From the NCBI GenBank assembly GCA_050692915.1, contig JBOGVU010000089.1:1-9856 (forward strand): a stretch of 9,856 nt of DNA. Reading direction: 5' to 3'. Shown here piece by piece: positions 1-6,432 of the stretch; position 1 is the stretch's first letter, and every line of letters starts with the position of its first letter. Source of the stretch: CALAEC01 sp050692915. Lineage in GTDB: Bacteria; Actinomycetota; UBA4738; CALAEC01. The position numbers and the translations under genes were made by a program. A model generated the notes under the pieces. The model ran no database searches. It was not told where the DNA came from and saw only the letters and a list, made by a program, of their open reading frames with translations.

Positions 1-2169
1 CAGCGGCGAGACCTGGAGCTCGCGGAGCAGCAGCTCGTCGAGGTCCTCGTCGCCGGGAAGATCGGCGATCAGCTCGATCGGCACCGGCGAGTCCCGGCCC
101 GGGAAGCGAAGCATGAAGCCGTCGTCAACGGCCACGGCCTCGACGTCGAGGTTCTCGGCGTCGCGGATCCTGGCCCGCACCACCAGCGTCCAGGCATGAT
201 GTACCCGGGCCCCGAAGGGCGAGTGCACCACCACGCGGCGGTCCCCCAGCTCGTCGTCGAACTCCTCGATCACCACGGCGCGGTCGGACGGGAGCTCCCC
301 GGCCGCCTGGTGCTGCTCGGACAGGAACGCGTGGAGGTTCCGGGCGGCCCGCTCCCCCAGCGCGCACTCCTCCCGGACCCAGGCCTGGAACTCGTCGGGG
401 TCCTCGATCCGGTCCGTCGCCTCCCGGAGGAACTCCCCGACCTTCACCCCGGTCTCATACGGCCGGCCGGGTTGCTCGCCGTGCCAGAACGGGATCGACG
501 GCATGGCCCCGGGGGCCTCGTGCACCACGATCTCGTCGCGGTCGATCCGCTCGATCCGCCACACCGACGACCCCAGGACGAACGAGTCGCCGGGACGGGC
601 CTCGAACACGAACTCCTCGTCGAGCTCGCCGAGCCGCACGCCGGTCCCACCGTGGATCACCCGGTAGTAGCCACGATCGGGGATCGTCCCGGCGTTCGTC
701 ACCGCCAGCATCCGCGTCCCCGGCCGGGGACGGACCTCACCGGTCTCCCGGTTCCACACCAGGCGGGGACGGAGCTCCCCGAAACGGGCCGCGGGGTAGC
801 GCCCCGACAGCATCGCCAGGACCGCCTCGAACCGGCCTCGATCGAGATCGCGGAACGGATACGCCCCCCGAACGAGGTCGTACAGGGCCGGGGCGGTCCA
901 CGACCCCGAGCTGGCCGTGCTGGCCAGGTGCTGGGCCAGCACGTCGAGGCAGCCCTCCGGGATCTCGGTGGTCTCGACCTCGCGGCGGAGCATCCCCCGG
1001 GCCACCGCCGCGGCGTCCACCAGGTCGGGCCGGTACTTCGGGACCACCCGCCCGGTGGCCACCTCGCCGACGAGGTGGCCGGCCCGTCCGACCCGTTGCA
1101 GCCCGGCGGTCACGCTCTTGGGGCTCTCGATCTGCACCACGAGGTCGATGGCCCCGATGTCGATCCCGAGCTCCAGCGACGAGGTCGACACCAGGCCCGG
1201 GAGCTCCCCTCGCTTGAGCTGCTCCTCCACCTCGAACCGCTTCTCCCGCGACACGCTGCCGTGGTGGACCCGGCACAGGACCTCGCCGGCCCGCTCGTTG
1301 ACCTGCCGGGCGGTGCGCTCGGCCAGGGCCCGGTTGTTCACGAAGATCAGCGTGGAGCGATGGCTCCGGACGAGGTCGTGGAGCTCGTCCCACACGCTCG
1401 GCCACACGCTCTCCCCCGGGAGCTCCCGGAAGTCCTCCACCGGGGCCTCGACCGTGAGATCGATCTCCTTCCGCCCTCCGGAGTCCAGGACCCGGACCGG
1501 CCTGGCCGCCCCGTGCTCACGGCCCCCCAGCCACGCGGCCACCCGATCCGCGGGCCTCACCGTGGCCGACAGCCCGACGCGCTGGAACGGGCGCCCGGTG
1601 AGCCACGCCAGACGCTCCAGCGACACGGCCAGGTGCGCGCCTCGCTTGTTCGGGGCCAGAGCGTGGACCTCGTCGACAATCACTGCCTCGACGCCCGACA
1701 GCGTGGCCGCCGCCCTCTCCGACGTGAGCATCAGGTACAGCGACTCGGGCGTGGTGATGAGCACGTCGGGCGGCCGGCGCACCAGGCGCTCCCTCTTCCT
1801 CTGCGGAGTGTCGCCGGTCCGGATCCCCATGGAGATGCCGGGAGCGGGCCGGCCCAGGCGCTCCGCGATGTCCTCCATGCCGGCCAGGGGCACCTCGAGG
1901 TTGCGGTGGATGTCGTTGCCCAGCGCCTTCAACGGGGTGACGTACAGGAGCCTGACCCCCGGGTCCGGCTGCGGCTCGCGTGCCAGGCGGTCCAGGAACA
2001 CCAGGAAAGCCGCCAGGGTCTTCCCCGACCCGGTGGGGGCCACCACCAGCGCCGACTCCCCCCCGGCCAGGGCCGGCCAGGCCAGCTCTTGGGCCGGGGT
2101 GGGCTCGCCGAAGGTCTCCCGGAACCAGGTTCCAGCGAGGTCACCCAGGATCGCGGAGGCGTCGCTCAT
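1..2169 (-). CDS. lhr: Lhr-family superfamily 2 ATP-dependent helicase (3' end outside window)
   Basis: This is the N-terminal 723 codons of a large helicase; the frame is open to the left edge, so the C-terminus is missing. Reading from the ATG at 2169 shows a Q-motif-like segment (FGEPTPAQ, about 20-27), Walker A APTGSGKT (44-51), the DEVH box (166-169), LSAT (about 200-203), the STSSLELGIDIG segment, and motif VI QRVGRAGH (from 358). DEVH plus the SLELGIDIG and QRVGRAGH motifs is typical of Lhr, a 3'-to-5' ATP-dependent DNA translocase/helicase linked to DNA repair in mycobacteria. The motif VI region is followed by the winged-helix and Lhr-core part of the family. Lhr proteins range from about 850 to 1500 aa, and which type this is cannot be told here. 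It lies 34 nt downstream of the MutY-like gene on the same strand, consistent with a repair pair. The Shine-Dalgarno is weak, and no alternative in-frame start is evident nearby. Confidence 0.93.
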   Translation of the reverse strand, partial: MSDASAILGDLAGTWFRETFGEPTPAQELAWPALAGGESALVVAPTGSGKTLAAFLVFLDRLAREPQPDPGVRLLYVTPLKALGNDIHRNLEVPLAGMEDIAERLGRPAPGISMGIRTGDTPQRKRERLVRRPPDVLITTPESLYLMLTSERAAATLSGVEAVIVDEVHALAPNKRGAHLAVSLERLAWLTGRPFQRVGLSATVRPADRVAAWLGGREHGAARPVRVLDSGGRKEIDLTVEAPVEDFRELPGESVWPSVWDELHDLVRSHRSTLIFVNNRALAERTARQVNERAGEVLCRVHHGSVSREKRFEVEEQLKRGELPGLVSTSSLELGIDIGAIDLVVQIESPKSVTAGLQRVGRAGHLVGEVATGRVVPKYRPDLVDAAAVARGMLRREVETTEIPEGCLDVLAQHLASTASSGSWTAPALYDLVRGAYPFRDLDRGRFEAVLAMLSGRYPAARFGELRPRLVWNRETGEVRPRPGTRMLAVTNAGTIPDRGYYRVIHGGTGVRLGELDEEFVFEARPGDSFVLGSSVWRIERIDRDEIVVHEAPGAMPSIPFWHGEQPGRPYETGVKVGEFLREATDRIEDPDEFQAWVREECALGERAARNLHAFLSEQHQAAGELPSDRAVVIEEFDDELGDRRVVVHSPFGARVHHAWTLVVRARIRDAENLDVEAVAVDDGFMLRFPGRDSPVPIELIADLPGDEDLDELLLRELQVSPL

Positions 2170-2203
2170 GGTCCGGCCATCGTATGACGGCGGGACGACT
2201 CGG

Positions 2204-3064
2204 CTACGGGGCCAGCCGGACCCGCCCGGAGGGACGGCCGGCCAGGGCCCCCGGCCCCGCGTGGACCAGGCCGTCGGCGAAGAGCCGGGCCACGGCCGAC
2301 CAAACCTCCGCCGTCGAACCTCCGAGCCGCGCCGCCAAGGTGGCCAGGGTCATCGAGCGGACGCCCCGCAGCTCGCGGACGACCCCACCACGGACCTGCC
2401 TGAACGAGCCCTCGAACCGTCCCTGGCGCCGACGCGCCCAACCGGGCGTCGCCCCCGAGGCCCTGAACCGGCACGAGCCGGACAGCGGACAGGCCCGGCA
2501 GCTGGGGGCCGGCCGGCAGACCTCGCGGCCGAGGTCCATCAGGGCCTGGTTCCACGAGCCGGGATCGCTCCGGTCGAGCCACGCCGCGGCCGCCGCCTGG
2601 ACCTCGGCCGGCGCGGCTTCATCTCGGCCGATCCGGGCCCGGGCCACCACCCGTCGGACGTTCGTATCGATCGCCGGGACCAGGCGTCCGTGGCCCAGCG
2701 AGGCCACGGCGGCCGCCGTGTAGGGCCCAACGCCGGGAAGGCCGGCCAGGACCTCGGGGTCGGCCGGCACGCGACCGCCGTGGTCCCGGACGATGATCCG
2801 GGCCGCCTCCGACACCGCCACCGCCCGGCGGTTGTAGCCGAGCGACCCCCACTCCCGGACCACGTCGGCGCGGGGCGCCCGGGCCAGCGCCCGGATGGTG
2901 GGGTACCGCCGCACGAACGACCGGTACGCCGGCGCGACCCGAGCGGCCTGGGTCTGCTGGAGCATGACCTCGCTGACCAGCACCCGGTAGGGATCGCGGG
3001 CCTCCCGCCAGGGGTACGCCCGGCGGCGAGGCCCGTACCAGGCCAGGAGCGCTCGCCGGCTCAT
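2204..3064 (-). CDS. mutY: MutY-type A/G-specific adenine DNA glycosylase (HhH-GPD, [4Fe-4S])
   Basis: A 286-aa base-excision repair glycosylase expected to remove adenine mispaired with 8-oxoguanine or guanine. Visible features in order are: PWRE near 18-21; SEVMLQQTQ (31-39) with the catalytic Glu32; LGYNRRA (75-81); the helix-hairpin-helix LPGVGPYTAAAV (109-120); the catalytic Asp133 in AIDTNVRRV; and four Fe-S cysteines at 183, 189, 192 and 198. The cysteine spacing is C-X5-C-X2-C-X5-C, one residue short of the usual C-X6-C-X2-C-X5-C. The last 70 or so residues resemble the short winged-helix-like tail of actinobacterial MutY proteins (QGRFEGS...RQVRG) rather than a full MutT-like 8-oxoG recognition domain. 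The ATG at 3064 is chosen because it overlaps the upstream stop as ATGA and sits at the conserved N-terminus; the frame stays open further upstream only as an antisense-style shadow. The glycosylase fold is certain. The exact substrate is inferred. Confidence 0.9.
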   Translation of the reverse strand: MSRRALLAWYGPRRRAYPWREARDPYRVLVSEVMLQQTQAARVAPAYRSFVRRYPTIRALARAPRADVVREWGSLGYNRRAVAVSEAARIIVRDHGGRVPADPEVLAGLPGVGPYTAAAVASLGHGRLVPAIDTNVRRVVARARIGRDEAAPAEVQAAAAAWLDRSDPGSWNQALMDLGREVCRPAPSCRACPLSGSCRFRASGATPGWARRRQGRFEGSFRQVRGGVVRELRGVRSMTLATLAARLGGSTAEVWSAVARLFADGLVHAGPGALAGRPSGRVRLAP

Positions 3065-3777
3065 CCGAGGCCCAGCCCCGACGGCCGGCGGGTCCGCTCC
3101 AGAACGTCGATCCGACCGGAGGCCTCGTCCCATCCGATGACCACCGTGTCCGTGAACGTCGGACAGCATCCCGGGTCGTCTTTCCTGTAGACGTGGAACT
3201 CGAACCGCACCCGGTTTCCCAGGATCCTCACCACGTCGCCGCCACGCGAGGAAGAGCCGTAGAACTCGGTGGTCAGCGATCCATCCTCCTCCATCGACAG
3301 GATCCACACCTCCAGCGGTCCCTCCCCGGCCCCGAAGTTCTGGATCCCGGCCACGATCTCTGGACGGCCGTCGCCGGCGAAATCAACCAGCCGCAGCCTC
3401 CGCACCGACTGACTGACGAACCCCTCCTCCGGTGGGATCAGCATCTGCTCCGGCGCCCCCGCGCCCGGGGGAGCGTTCCCCGTGGCGTCGAACACCCGGC
3501 GCCACCGACCCTTCTCGCGCCTGAACACCTCGAGGTAGGGGACGGTCCCAGCGCGATGCTGCGCGACCGAGTAGACGACGAGCTCCTCGACTCCGTCCCC
3601 GTCGATGTCGCCGGACCGGATCCACGCGGGCCGGGTGCCCACCCGAACCAGCGAGGCCGCCGTCCGTTCAAGCGAGAGCGGCTCCTCGGGTGGCGGCGCA
3701 TCTTCGGTGCACGCCGCGAGGAAGGCAGTCGCGCACACGAGGGGCAGGACCGCGCCTCTCCCGGGCATCCCGGTCAC
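3061..3777 (-). CDS. Secreted lipoprotein with FG-GAP/VCBS-like Asp motifs
   Basis: A 238-aa predicted lipoprotein of unknown function. The N-terminus is a short signal peptide: basic Arg7, hydrophobic AVLPLVCATAFLAA, then lipobox LAAC with the lipidated Cys at 23, followed by an acidic, Pro-rich linker. Two Asp-rich loops, GDIDGDGVEE (57-66) and DFAGDGRPE (132-140), look like the calcium-binding turns of FG-GAP/VCBS beta-propeller blades. A Cys pair in DPGCCPT (201-207) recalls the CCP motif seen in some actinobacterial lipoproteins. The start is GTG at 3777, with an in-frame ATG three codons later; neither has a strong Shine-Dalgarno. The stop overlaps the mutY start by 4 nt (ATGA), so translation of the two is probably coupled although one product is extracellular and the other acts on DNA. 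A role in binding a ligand or surface partner is only a guess. Confidence 0.82.
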   Translation of the reverse strand: MTGMPGRGAVLPLVCATAFLAACTEDAPPPEEPLSLERTAASLVRVGTRPAWIRSGDIDGDGVEELVVYSVAQHRAGTVPYLEVFRREKGRWRRVFDATGNAPPGAGAPEQMLIPPEEGFVSQSVRRLRLVDFAGDGRPEIVAGIQNFGAGEGPLEVWILSMEEDGSLTTEFYGSSSRGGDVVRILGNRVRFEFHVYRKDDPGCCPTFTDTVVIGWDEASGRIDVLERTRRPSGLGLG

Positions 3778-3812
3778 ATGCTACCGGGCACCCACGTGAC
3801 CGGGTTGCGTGG

Positions 3813-4211
3813 CTACGCCCGCGTCTCGATCAGGCGCCGGTTCAGCTGGCGGAGCTGACGGAGCTCCAGAAGCCGCATCGCCAGCCAGACGCCCGCGCCG
3901 GCGGCCAGCCACGGCTTCCACCGGCCGTCGGCCAGCGCCGCGGACAGCCGCTCCGCCGTGCCCTCCGGCACCACCTGGACCACCGGCTGGACGGGCCGGC
4001 TCGGCTCGGCGGCCCGGCGCTTCCTCTTCCTCCGGCGGAGAACGGACATGAGCACCAGGCCCGTGACCCCTCCGCCGACCGCCACCCCCGCCGCTCGCTT
4101 CGCCCACACCGCCGGCTGGGGCAGCCGCCGCTCCAGCTCTCGCATCTCGGCGTCGAGCCGGTCGCGGATGTCCTCGATCTCCCTTACCGTCGCAGCTGCG
4201 CTCTGGCCCAT
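3813..4211 (-). CDS. DUF3618-like small membrane protein
   Basis: A 132-aa protein. Its N-terminal helix (REIEDIRDRLDAEMRELERR, about 10-29) matches the style of the DUF3618 domain, a short amphipathic/coiled-coil segment found in actinobacterial envelope proteins. A hydrophobic stretch (about 37-57) ends in a very basic run (LRRRKRKRR), fitting the positive-inside rule. A second, shorter hydrophobic segment (about 101-114) is followed by a Leu/Arg-rich amphipathic tail. The start at 4211 is supported by AAGGAGG seven nt upstream. The open frame continues far upstream only as a shadow of the neighbouring gene. The gene overlaps the 3' end of the upstream DUF1469-containing gene by 28 nt, and its Shine-Dalgarno lies inside that gene. 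DUF3618 and DUF1469 proteins are often neighbours in Actinobacteria. The function is unknown. Confidence 0.8.
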   Translation of the reverse strand: MGQSAAATVREIEDIRDRLDAEMRELERRLPQPAVWAKRAAGVAVGGGVTGLVLMSVLRRRKRKRRAAEPSRPVQPVVQVVPEGTAERLSAALADGRWKPWLAAGAGVWLAMRLLELRQLRQLNRRLIETRA

Positions 4212-4591
4212 TCCACGTCCTCCTTGATCGTGCGCTTCGCCTGCTCGGGCGCCACCGGCTGCCGCAACCGCGACCTTCCGTAGATGGCGGCCCCGACCGC
4301 CACCACCAGGACGACCCCCGCCACGATCAGCAGGGCCGCCCACAGCGGGAGAACCAGGTCCAGCGCCGCGGCCGCGGCCGCGCCGAGGAACCCCAGCACG
4401 AAGAGGCCGAGCGCCGCGGCGACCGCGAACGCCGCCGCTCCCTGGAGCTTCGCCGAGATCCCCTCGGTGATCTCCTGGCGCGCGAGCTCGACCTCCTTCC
4501 TGATCAACAGGCCCACGTCCCCGGCCATCCGCCCCACTAGCTGAGGTGTGGACAGGTCGTCGGGCCGGCCGTTCCGTCGGTCGGTGTCCAT
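4184..4591 (-). other. Possible internal translation unit: stand-alone DUF1469 protein (135 aa)
   Basis: An ATG at 4591, in frame inside the YihY-DUF1469 gene, is preceded on the coding strand by a purine-rich tract containing AGGAGG seven nt upstream. The sequence after it (MDTDRRNGRPDDLS...) begins like a normal free-standing DUF1469 protein, and the preceding residues (LLEERGGLR) look like the natural end of a YihY protein. This suggests either an ancestral two-gene arrangement whose stop codon was lost, or dual expression of fused and free forms. The good ribosome site is visible; its use is inferred. Confidence 0.5.
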
Positions 4592-5416
4592 CCGTAGCCC
4601 TCCTCTCTCCTCCAGCAGGACCGCGTTCAGCTCGGCCCCGTAGACGTACAGCCTGGCGGCCAGGTACATGATCACCAGGACCCCCACGGCCGTGGCGAAG
4701 GCCCCGTACACCGGAGCGGAGCCCTCGGCCGTCCGGCCCGCGTACCAGGCGCCCAGGAGCTTCAGCCCCGTCCATCCCAGGGCCACGAAGACGGCCCCGG
4801 GCACCAGGTCGGGCCAGGCGGCTCGGCCCCGCCGGAGGACCCGGTAGGTGACCAGGAACAGCACCACGTCCAGCCCGAAGGCCACCAGCATCGCCACCGC
4901 CCGGAGCGCGATGCCGGCCGGCCCTTCGCTCTCGAGGCTCGCGGCGACCGCCGCCAGGGACGTGGCGGTCAGACCCACCGACCCCAGCGCCACCGTCACC
5001 GCCACGAGCCAGATCACCCGCCGCAGGCCCGCCCTGGGGGGGCCCTCCCGGAACACGATGCGGACGGCGTTTCGCCCGGCCCCCACCACGCCCGTCCCGG
5101 ACCACAGGAGCCCCGCCAGGGCCACCAGGCCCACGGCCACTCGGCTCTCCTGCGCGGCCCGGAGGCTCCTCTCCACCAGGGCCTCCACGCCGGGGATCGA
5201 GCGGGTCAGGGCGGCCTCCACCTCCGCCTGGAACCCGGGGTTCCGGTCCAGGGCGAACCCCACGATCGACACGCCCAGAAGCATGAGGGGGAAGAACGAC
5301 AGGAAACCGTAGTAGGCGATGGCCGCGGCAAGATAGCCCCCGGCGTCGTCCCCGTACCGCTCGCTCGTGGCCCGGGCGACCCGGACCACCGGGCTCTGCT
5401 TGATCCGCTCCAGCAT
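4184..5416 (-). CDS. YihY/BrkB membrane protein fused to a DUF1469 (phage-holin superfamily III-like) domain
   Basis: A 410-aa multi-pass membrane protein. Residues about 1-270 match the YihY/BrkB family: AAIAYYGFLSFFPLMLL (31-47), hydrophobic spans near 93-112, 133-158, 172-192, 206-224 and 239-258, and the family-typical end YVYGAELNAVL (257-267). These are inner-membrane proteins of unclear biochemical role, once misassigned as RNase BN. Residues about 288-385 resemble DUF1469: an amphipathic start (LSTPQLVGRMAGDVGLLIRK), then two hydrophobic hairpin helices (about 327-350 and 355-380). No stop separates the halves, but Met276 is preceded by a strong Shine-Dalgarno (AGGAGG, seven nt spacing), so a separate DUF1469 protein may also be made. 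I chose ATG 5416. An upstream TTG at 5464 would add 16 residues but lacks a Shine-Dalgarno. Despite the holin family name, the context is chromosomal rather than phage. Confidence 0.85.
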   Translation of the reverse strand: MLERIKQSPVVRVARATSERYGDDAGGYLAAAIAYYGFLSFFPLMLLGVSIVGFALDRNPGFQAEVEAALTRSIPGVEALVERSLRAAQESRVAVGLVALAGLLWSGTGVVGAGRNAVRIVFREGPPRAGLRRVIWLVAVTVALGSVGLTATSLAAVAASLESEGPAGIALRAVAMLVAFGLDVVLFLVTYRVLRRGRAAWPDLVPGAVFVALGWTGLKLLGAWYAGRTAEGSAPVYGAFATAVGVLVIMYLAARLYVYGAELNAVLLEERGGLRMDTDRRNGRPDDLSTPQLVGRMAGDVGLLIRKEVELARQEITEGISAKLQGAAAFAVAAALGLFVLGFLGAAAAAALDLVLPLWAALLIVAGVVLVVAVGAAIYGRSRLRQPVAPEQAKRTIKEDVEWARAQLRR

Positions 5417-5439
5417 CTCCCCGATGGTTACCCCTCGTG

Positions 5440-5462
5440 GAACGGCCCTAACGGAGCCGTTC
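5440..5462 (-). promoter_or_regulatory. Inverted repeat in the leader of the YihY-DUF1469 gene
   Basis: A perfect 7-bp inverted repeat (GAACGGC, 9 nt, GCCGTTC) lies just upstream of the chosen ATG at 5416. It could be a protein-binding operator or an RNA hairpin in the 5' leader. It also covers the alternative TTG start at 5464. No partner regulator is evident. It may be chance in GC-rich DNA. Confidence 0.25.
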
Positions 5463-5524
5463 AAGGAGGTCGGTCATCCCCCCGATAACCGAGACGAACG
5501 ACCGACGACAAAGGGAGCGAAGAC

Positions 5525-5641
5525 ATGCACTGGGACGTTCGGCTGACGGAAGCGAACCTGGTGGTCGCCGACCTCATCGGCGGCGCCATGGGCCGCCGCC
5601 CCGCCGAGGACGACGACGAGGACGCCTCCGACCGAGGCTGA
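5525..5641 (+). CDS. Small hypothetical protein (38 aa)
   Basis: An ATG at 5525 opens a 38-codon frame ending in TGA at 5639-5641. AGGGAG lies eight nt upstream of the start. Nearly every codon ends in G or C (only three of 37 sense codons end in A or T), as in the real genes nearby. The peptide begins MHWDVRLTEANLVVADLIGG, a possibly amphipathic helix, and ends in an acidic tail (PAEDDDEDASDRG). There is no signal peptide or convincing membrane span, and I recognise no family. It is transcribed divergently from the YihY-DUF1469 gene and is followed by hairpins that could end its transcript. A longer minus-strand frame across the same DNA lacks a ribosome site and looks like a shadow. A real small gene is likely but unproven. 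Confidence 0.5.
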   Translation: MHWDVRLTEANLVVADLIGGAMGRRPAEDDDEDASDRG

Positions 5642-5658
5642 CCCCCGTAAGCGGCAGA

Positions 5659-5689
5659 CCCTCGAGGGGGAGGGAGCCGTCCTCGAGGG
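5659..5689 (+). terminator. Hairpin downstream of the 38-aa ORF
   Basis: CCCTCGAGG and CCTCGAGGG form a perfect 9-bp stem around a 13-nt loop, 17 nt after the small ORF's stop. Each arm is itself centred on the palindrome CCTCGAGG. No T-run follows, so it would be a weak intrinsic terminator or an mRNA 3'-end stabiliser. Confidence 0.4.
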
Positions 5690-5741
5690 CCTGCTCTCGG
5701 GCGATTGGCCGCCAGGGCCCCGTTGGGTCTACCCGGCCACC

Positions 5742-5775
5742 AGGGGCTGAGGCGGTCCGCCGCCCTTCTTATTTC
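5742..5775 (+). terminator. Probable rho-independent terminator
   Basis: A nested stem, AGGGGC/GCCCTT outside and GGCGG/CCGCC inside (loop of one base plus unpaired bases), is followed by TTCTTATTT. This is the only T-rich run in the interval between the small ORF and the CBS gene. It probably ends plus-strand transcription that starts before or within the 38-aa ORF. Confidence 0.45.
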
Positions 5776-5829
5776 CACGGAAGGGGGGCTGAAACCTCCC
5801 CATTTCCACGGAAGCGGGGCTCAAGCCCC
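5771..5829 (+). repeat. Two-copy tandem palindromic repeat, 31-bp period
   Basis: Two 23-bp copies, at 5771-5793 and 5802-5824, match at 21 of 23 positions. Both start ATTTCCACGGAAG, in which TTCC and GGAA are inverted around AC, and continue into a G-run followed by a C-run. The second copy forms a perfect GGGGCT-CA-AGCCCC hairpin (5816-5829). The first forms a similar stem with a G-U pair. The stem flanks differ between the copies while pairing is mostly kept. The repeat lies 65 nt upstream of the CBS gene start. It could be a REP-like intergenic element or a leader structure. Confidence 0.6.
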
Positions 5830-5894
5830 TCGGCCGTTTGACCCTCCGACCAGCGGGATAGGTCATCGAAAACGGAGCCTCGAAGGGAGGACCC

Positions 5895-6395
5895 ATGTCG
5901 ATCCTGGTTCGCCACGCCATGACCGAATCGCCCCAGACCGCCGGGCCAACGATGAACGCCGCCGATGCGGCCGCGATGATGCAGCAGTTCGACACCGGGG
6001 TCATCCCCGTGGCGGAGGAAGGGCGGCTGGTGGGCCTGGTGACCGACCGAGACCTCGTGCTCAGAGTGCTCGCCGAGCGGAAGGATCCCCTCGACGTCCG
6101 CCTGGAGGACATCGCCACGACCGTGCCGGTGACCGTGACCCCGGACACGAAGCTGTCGGAAGCTCGGTCGATGATGGCCGAGCACCGGATCCGCCGGCTC
6201 CCGGTGGTGAAGGCCGGCGCGCTGGTGGGCATCCTGTCCCTGGGGGACGTGGCCCTGGCCGATGCGTCCGAGCGCGCCGTGGGGGAGACCCTGGAGGAGA
6301 TCTCCGAGTCCACGTCCACCGCGGACGTCTCGAACTACCCGCCCCGGGGAACACCCGAGCGCGTCCAGCGGGCCCGTCGGGACGAGCGCGGCTGA
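5895..6395 (+). CDS. CBS-domain-pair protein
   Basis: A 166-aa soluble protein made almost entirely of two CBS domains (about 5-60 and 72-127), with a charged, probably disordered tail (STSTADVSNYPPRGTP...RRDERG). CBS pairs form a Bateman module that binds adenosine nucleotides such as AMP, ATP, SAM or NAD. The typical S/T-x-x-D ribose-phosphate contacts are visible as VTDRD (49-53) and LSLGD (114-118). Free-standing proteins of this type are common in Actinobacteria and are usually called stress or redox sensors, without a defined partner. The ATG at 5895 has GGGAGG four nt upstream. The upstream leader contains a tandem palindromic repeat and a possible -35 element TTGACC (5838-5843) with no good -10. 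The next gene begins 37 nt downstream on the same strand, so the two are probably co-transcribed. Confidence 0.92.
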   Translation: MSILVRHAMTESPQTAGPTMNAADAAAMMQQFDTGVIPVAEEGRLVGLVTDRDLVLRVLAERKDPLDVRLEDIATTVPVTVTPDTKLSEARSMMAEHRIRRLPVVKAGALVGILSLGDVALADASERAVGETLEEISESTSTADVSNYPPRGTPERVQRARRDERG

Positions 6396-6432
6396 CGGAA
6401 TACCGGTCTCCGGCCGCAGGTTCAGGGAGTCC

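Noticed and set aside
196..2187. 663-aa open frame on the plus strand opposite the helicase gene
   Set aside because: Its translation is Pro/Arg/Gly/His-rich with no recognisable domain, while the minus strand carries all Lhr motifs in order. Long antisense frames are expected at this GC content.
917..3190. 757-aa open frame on the plus strand spanning the helicase and mutY genes
   Set aside because: It crosses two recognisable minus-strand genes, is low-complexity Arg/Ser/Pro-rich, and has no family resemblance.
3065..3307. N-terminal extension of the mutY frame upstream of 3064
   Set aside because: It lies inside the lipoprotein gene, has no homology to MutY N-termini, and the ATGA overlap marks the real start.
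4184..4591. Phage holin or prophage remnant suggested by the DUF1469 holin-like family name
   Set aside because: No phage structural, integrase or lysis genes are nearby, and the domain is common in ordinary actinobacterial chromosomes.
4212..5105. Long upstream extension of the DUF3618-like frame
   Set aside because: It is Gly/Arg-rich shadow sequence of the YihY-DUF1469 gene. The Shine-Dalgarno before 4211 marks the real start.
5771..5829. CRISPR array
   Set aside because: There are only two copies with an 8-bp gap between them, far too short for spacers, and no cas genes are present.
5838..5866. Promoter for the CBS gene with TTGACC as -35
   Set aside because: No acceptable -10 hexamer lies at 16-18 nt spacing, so I did not list it as a feature.
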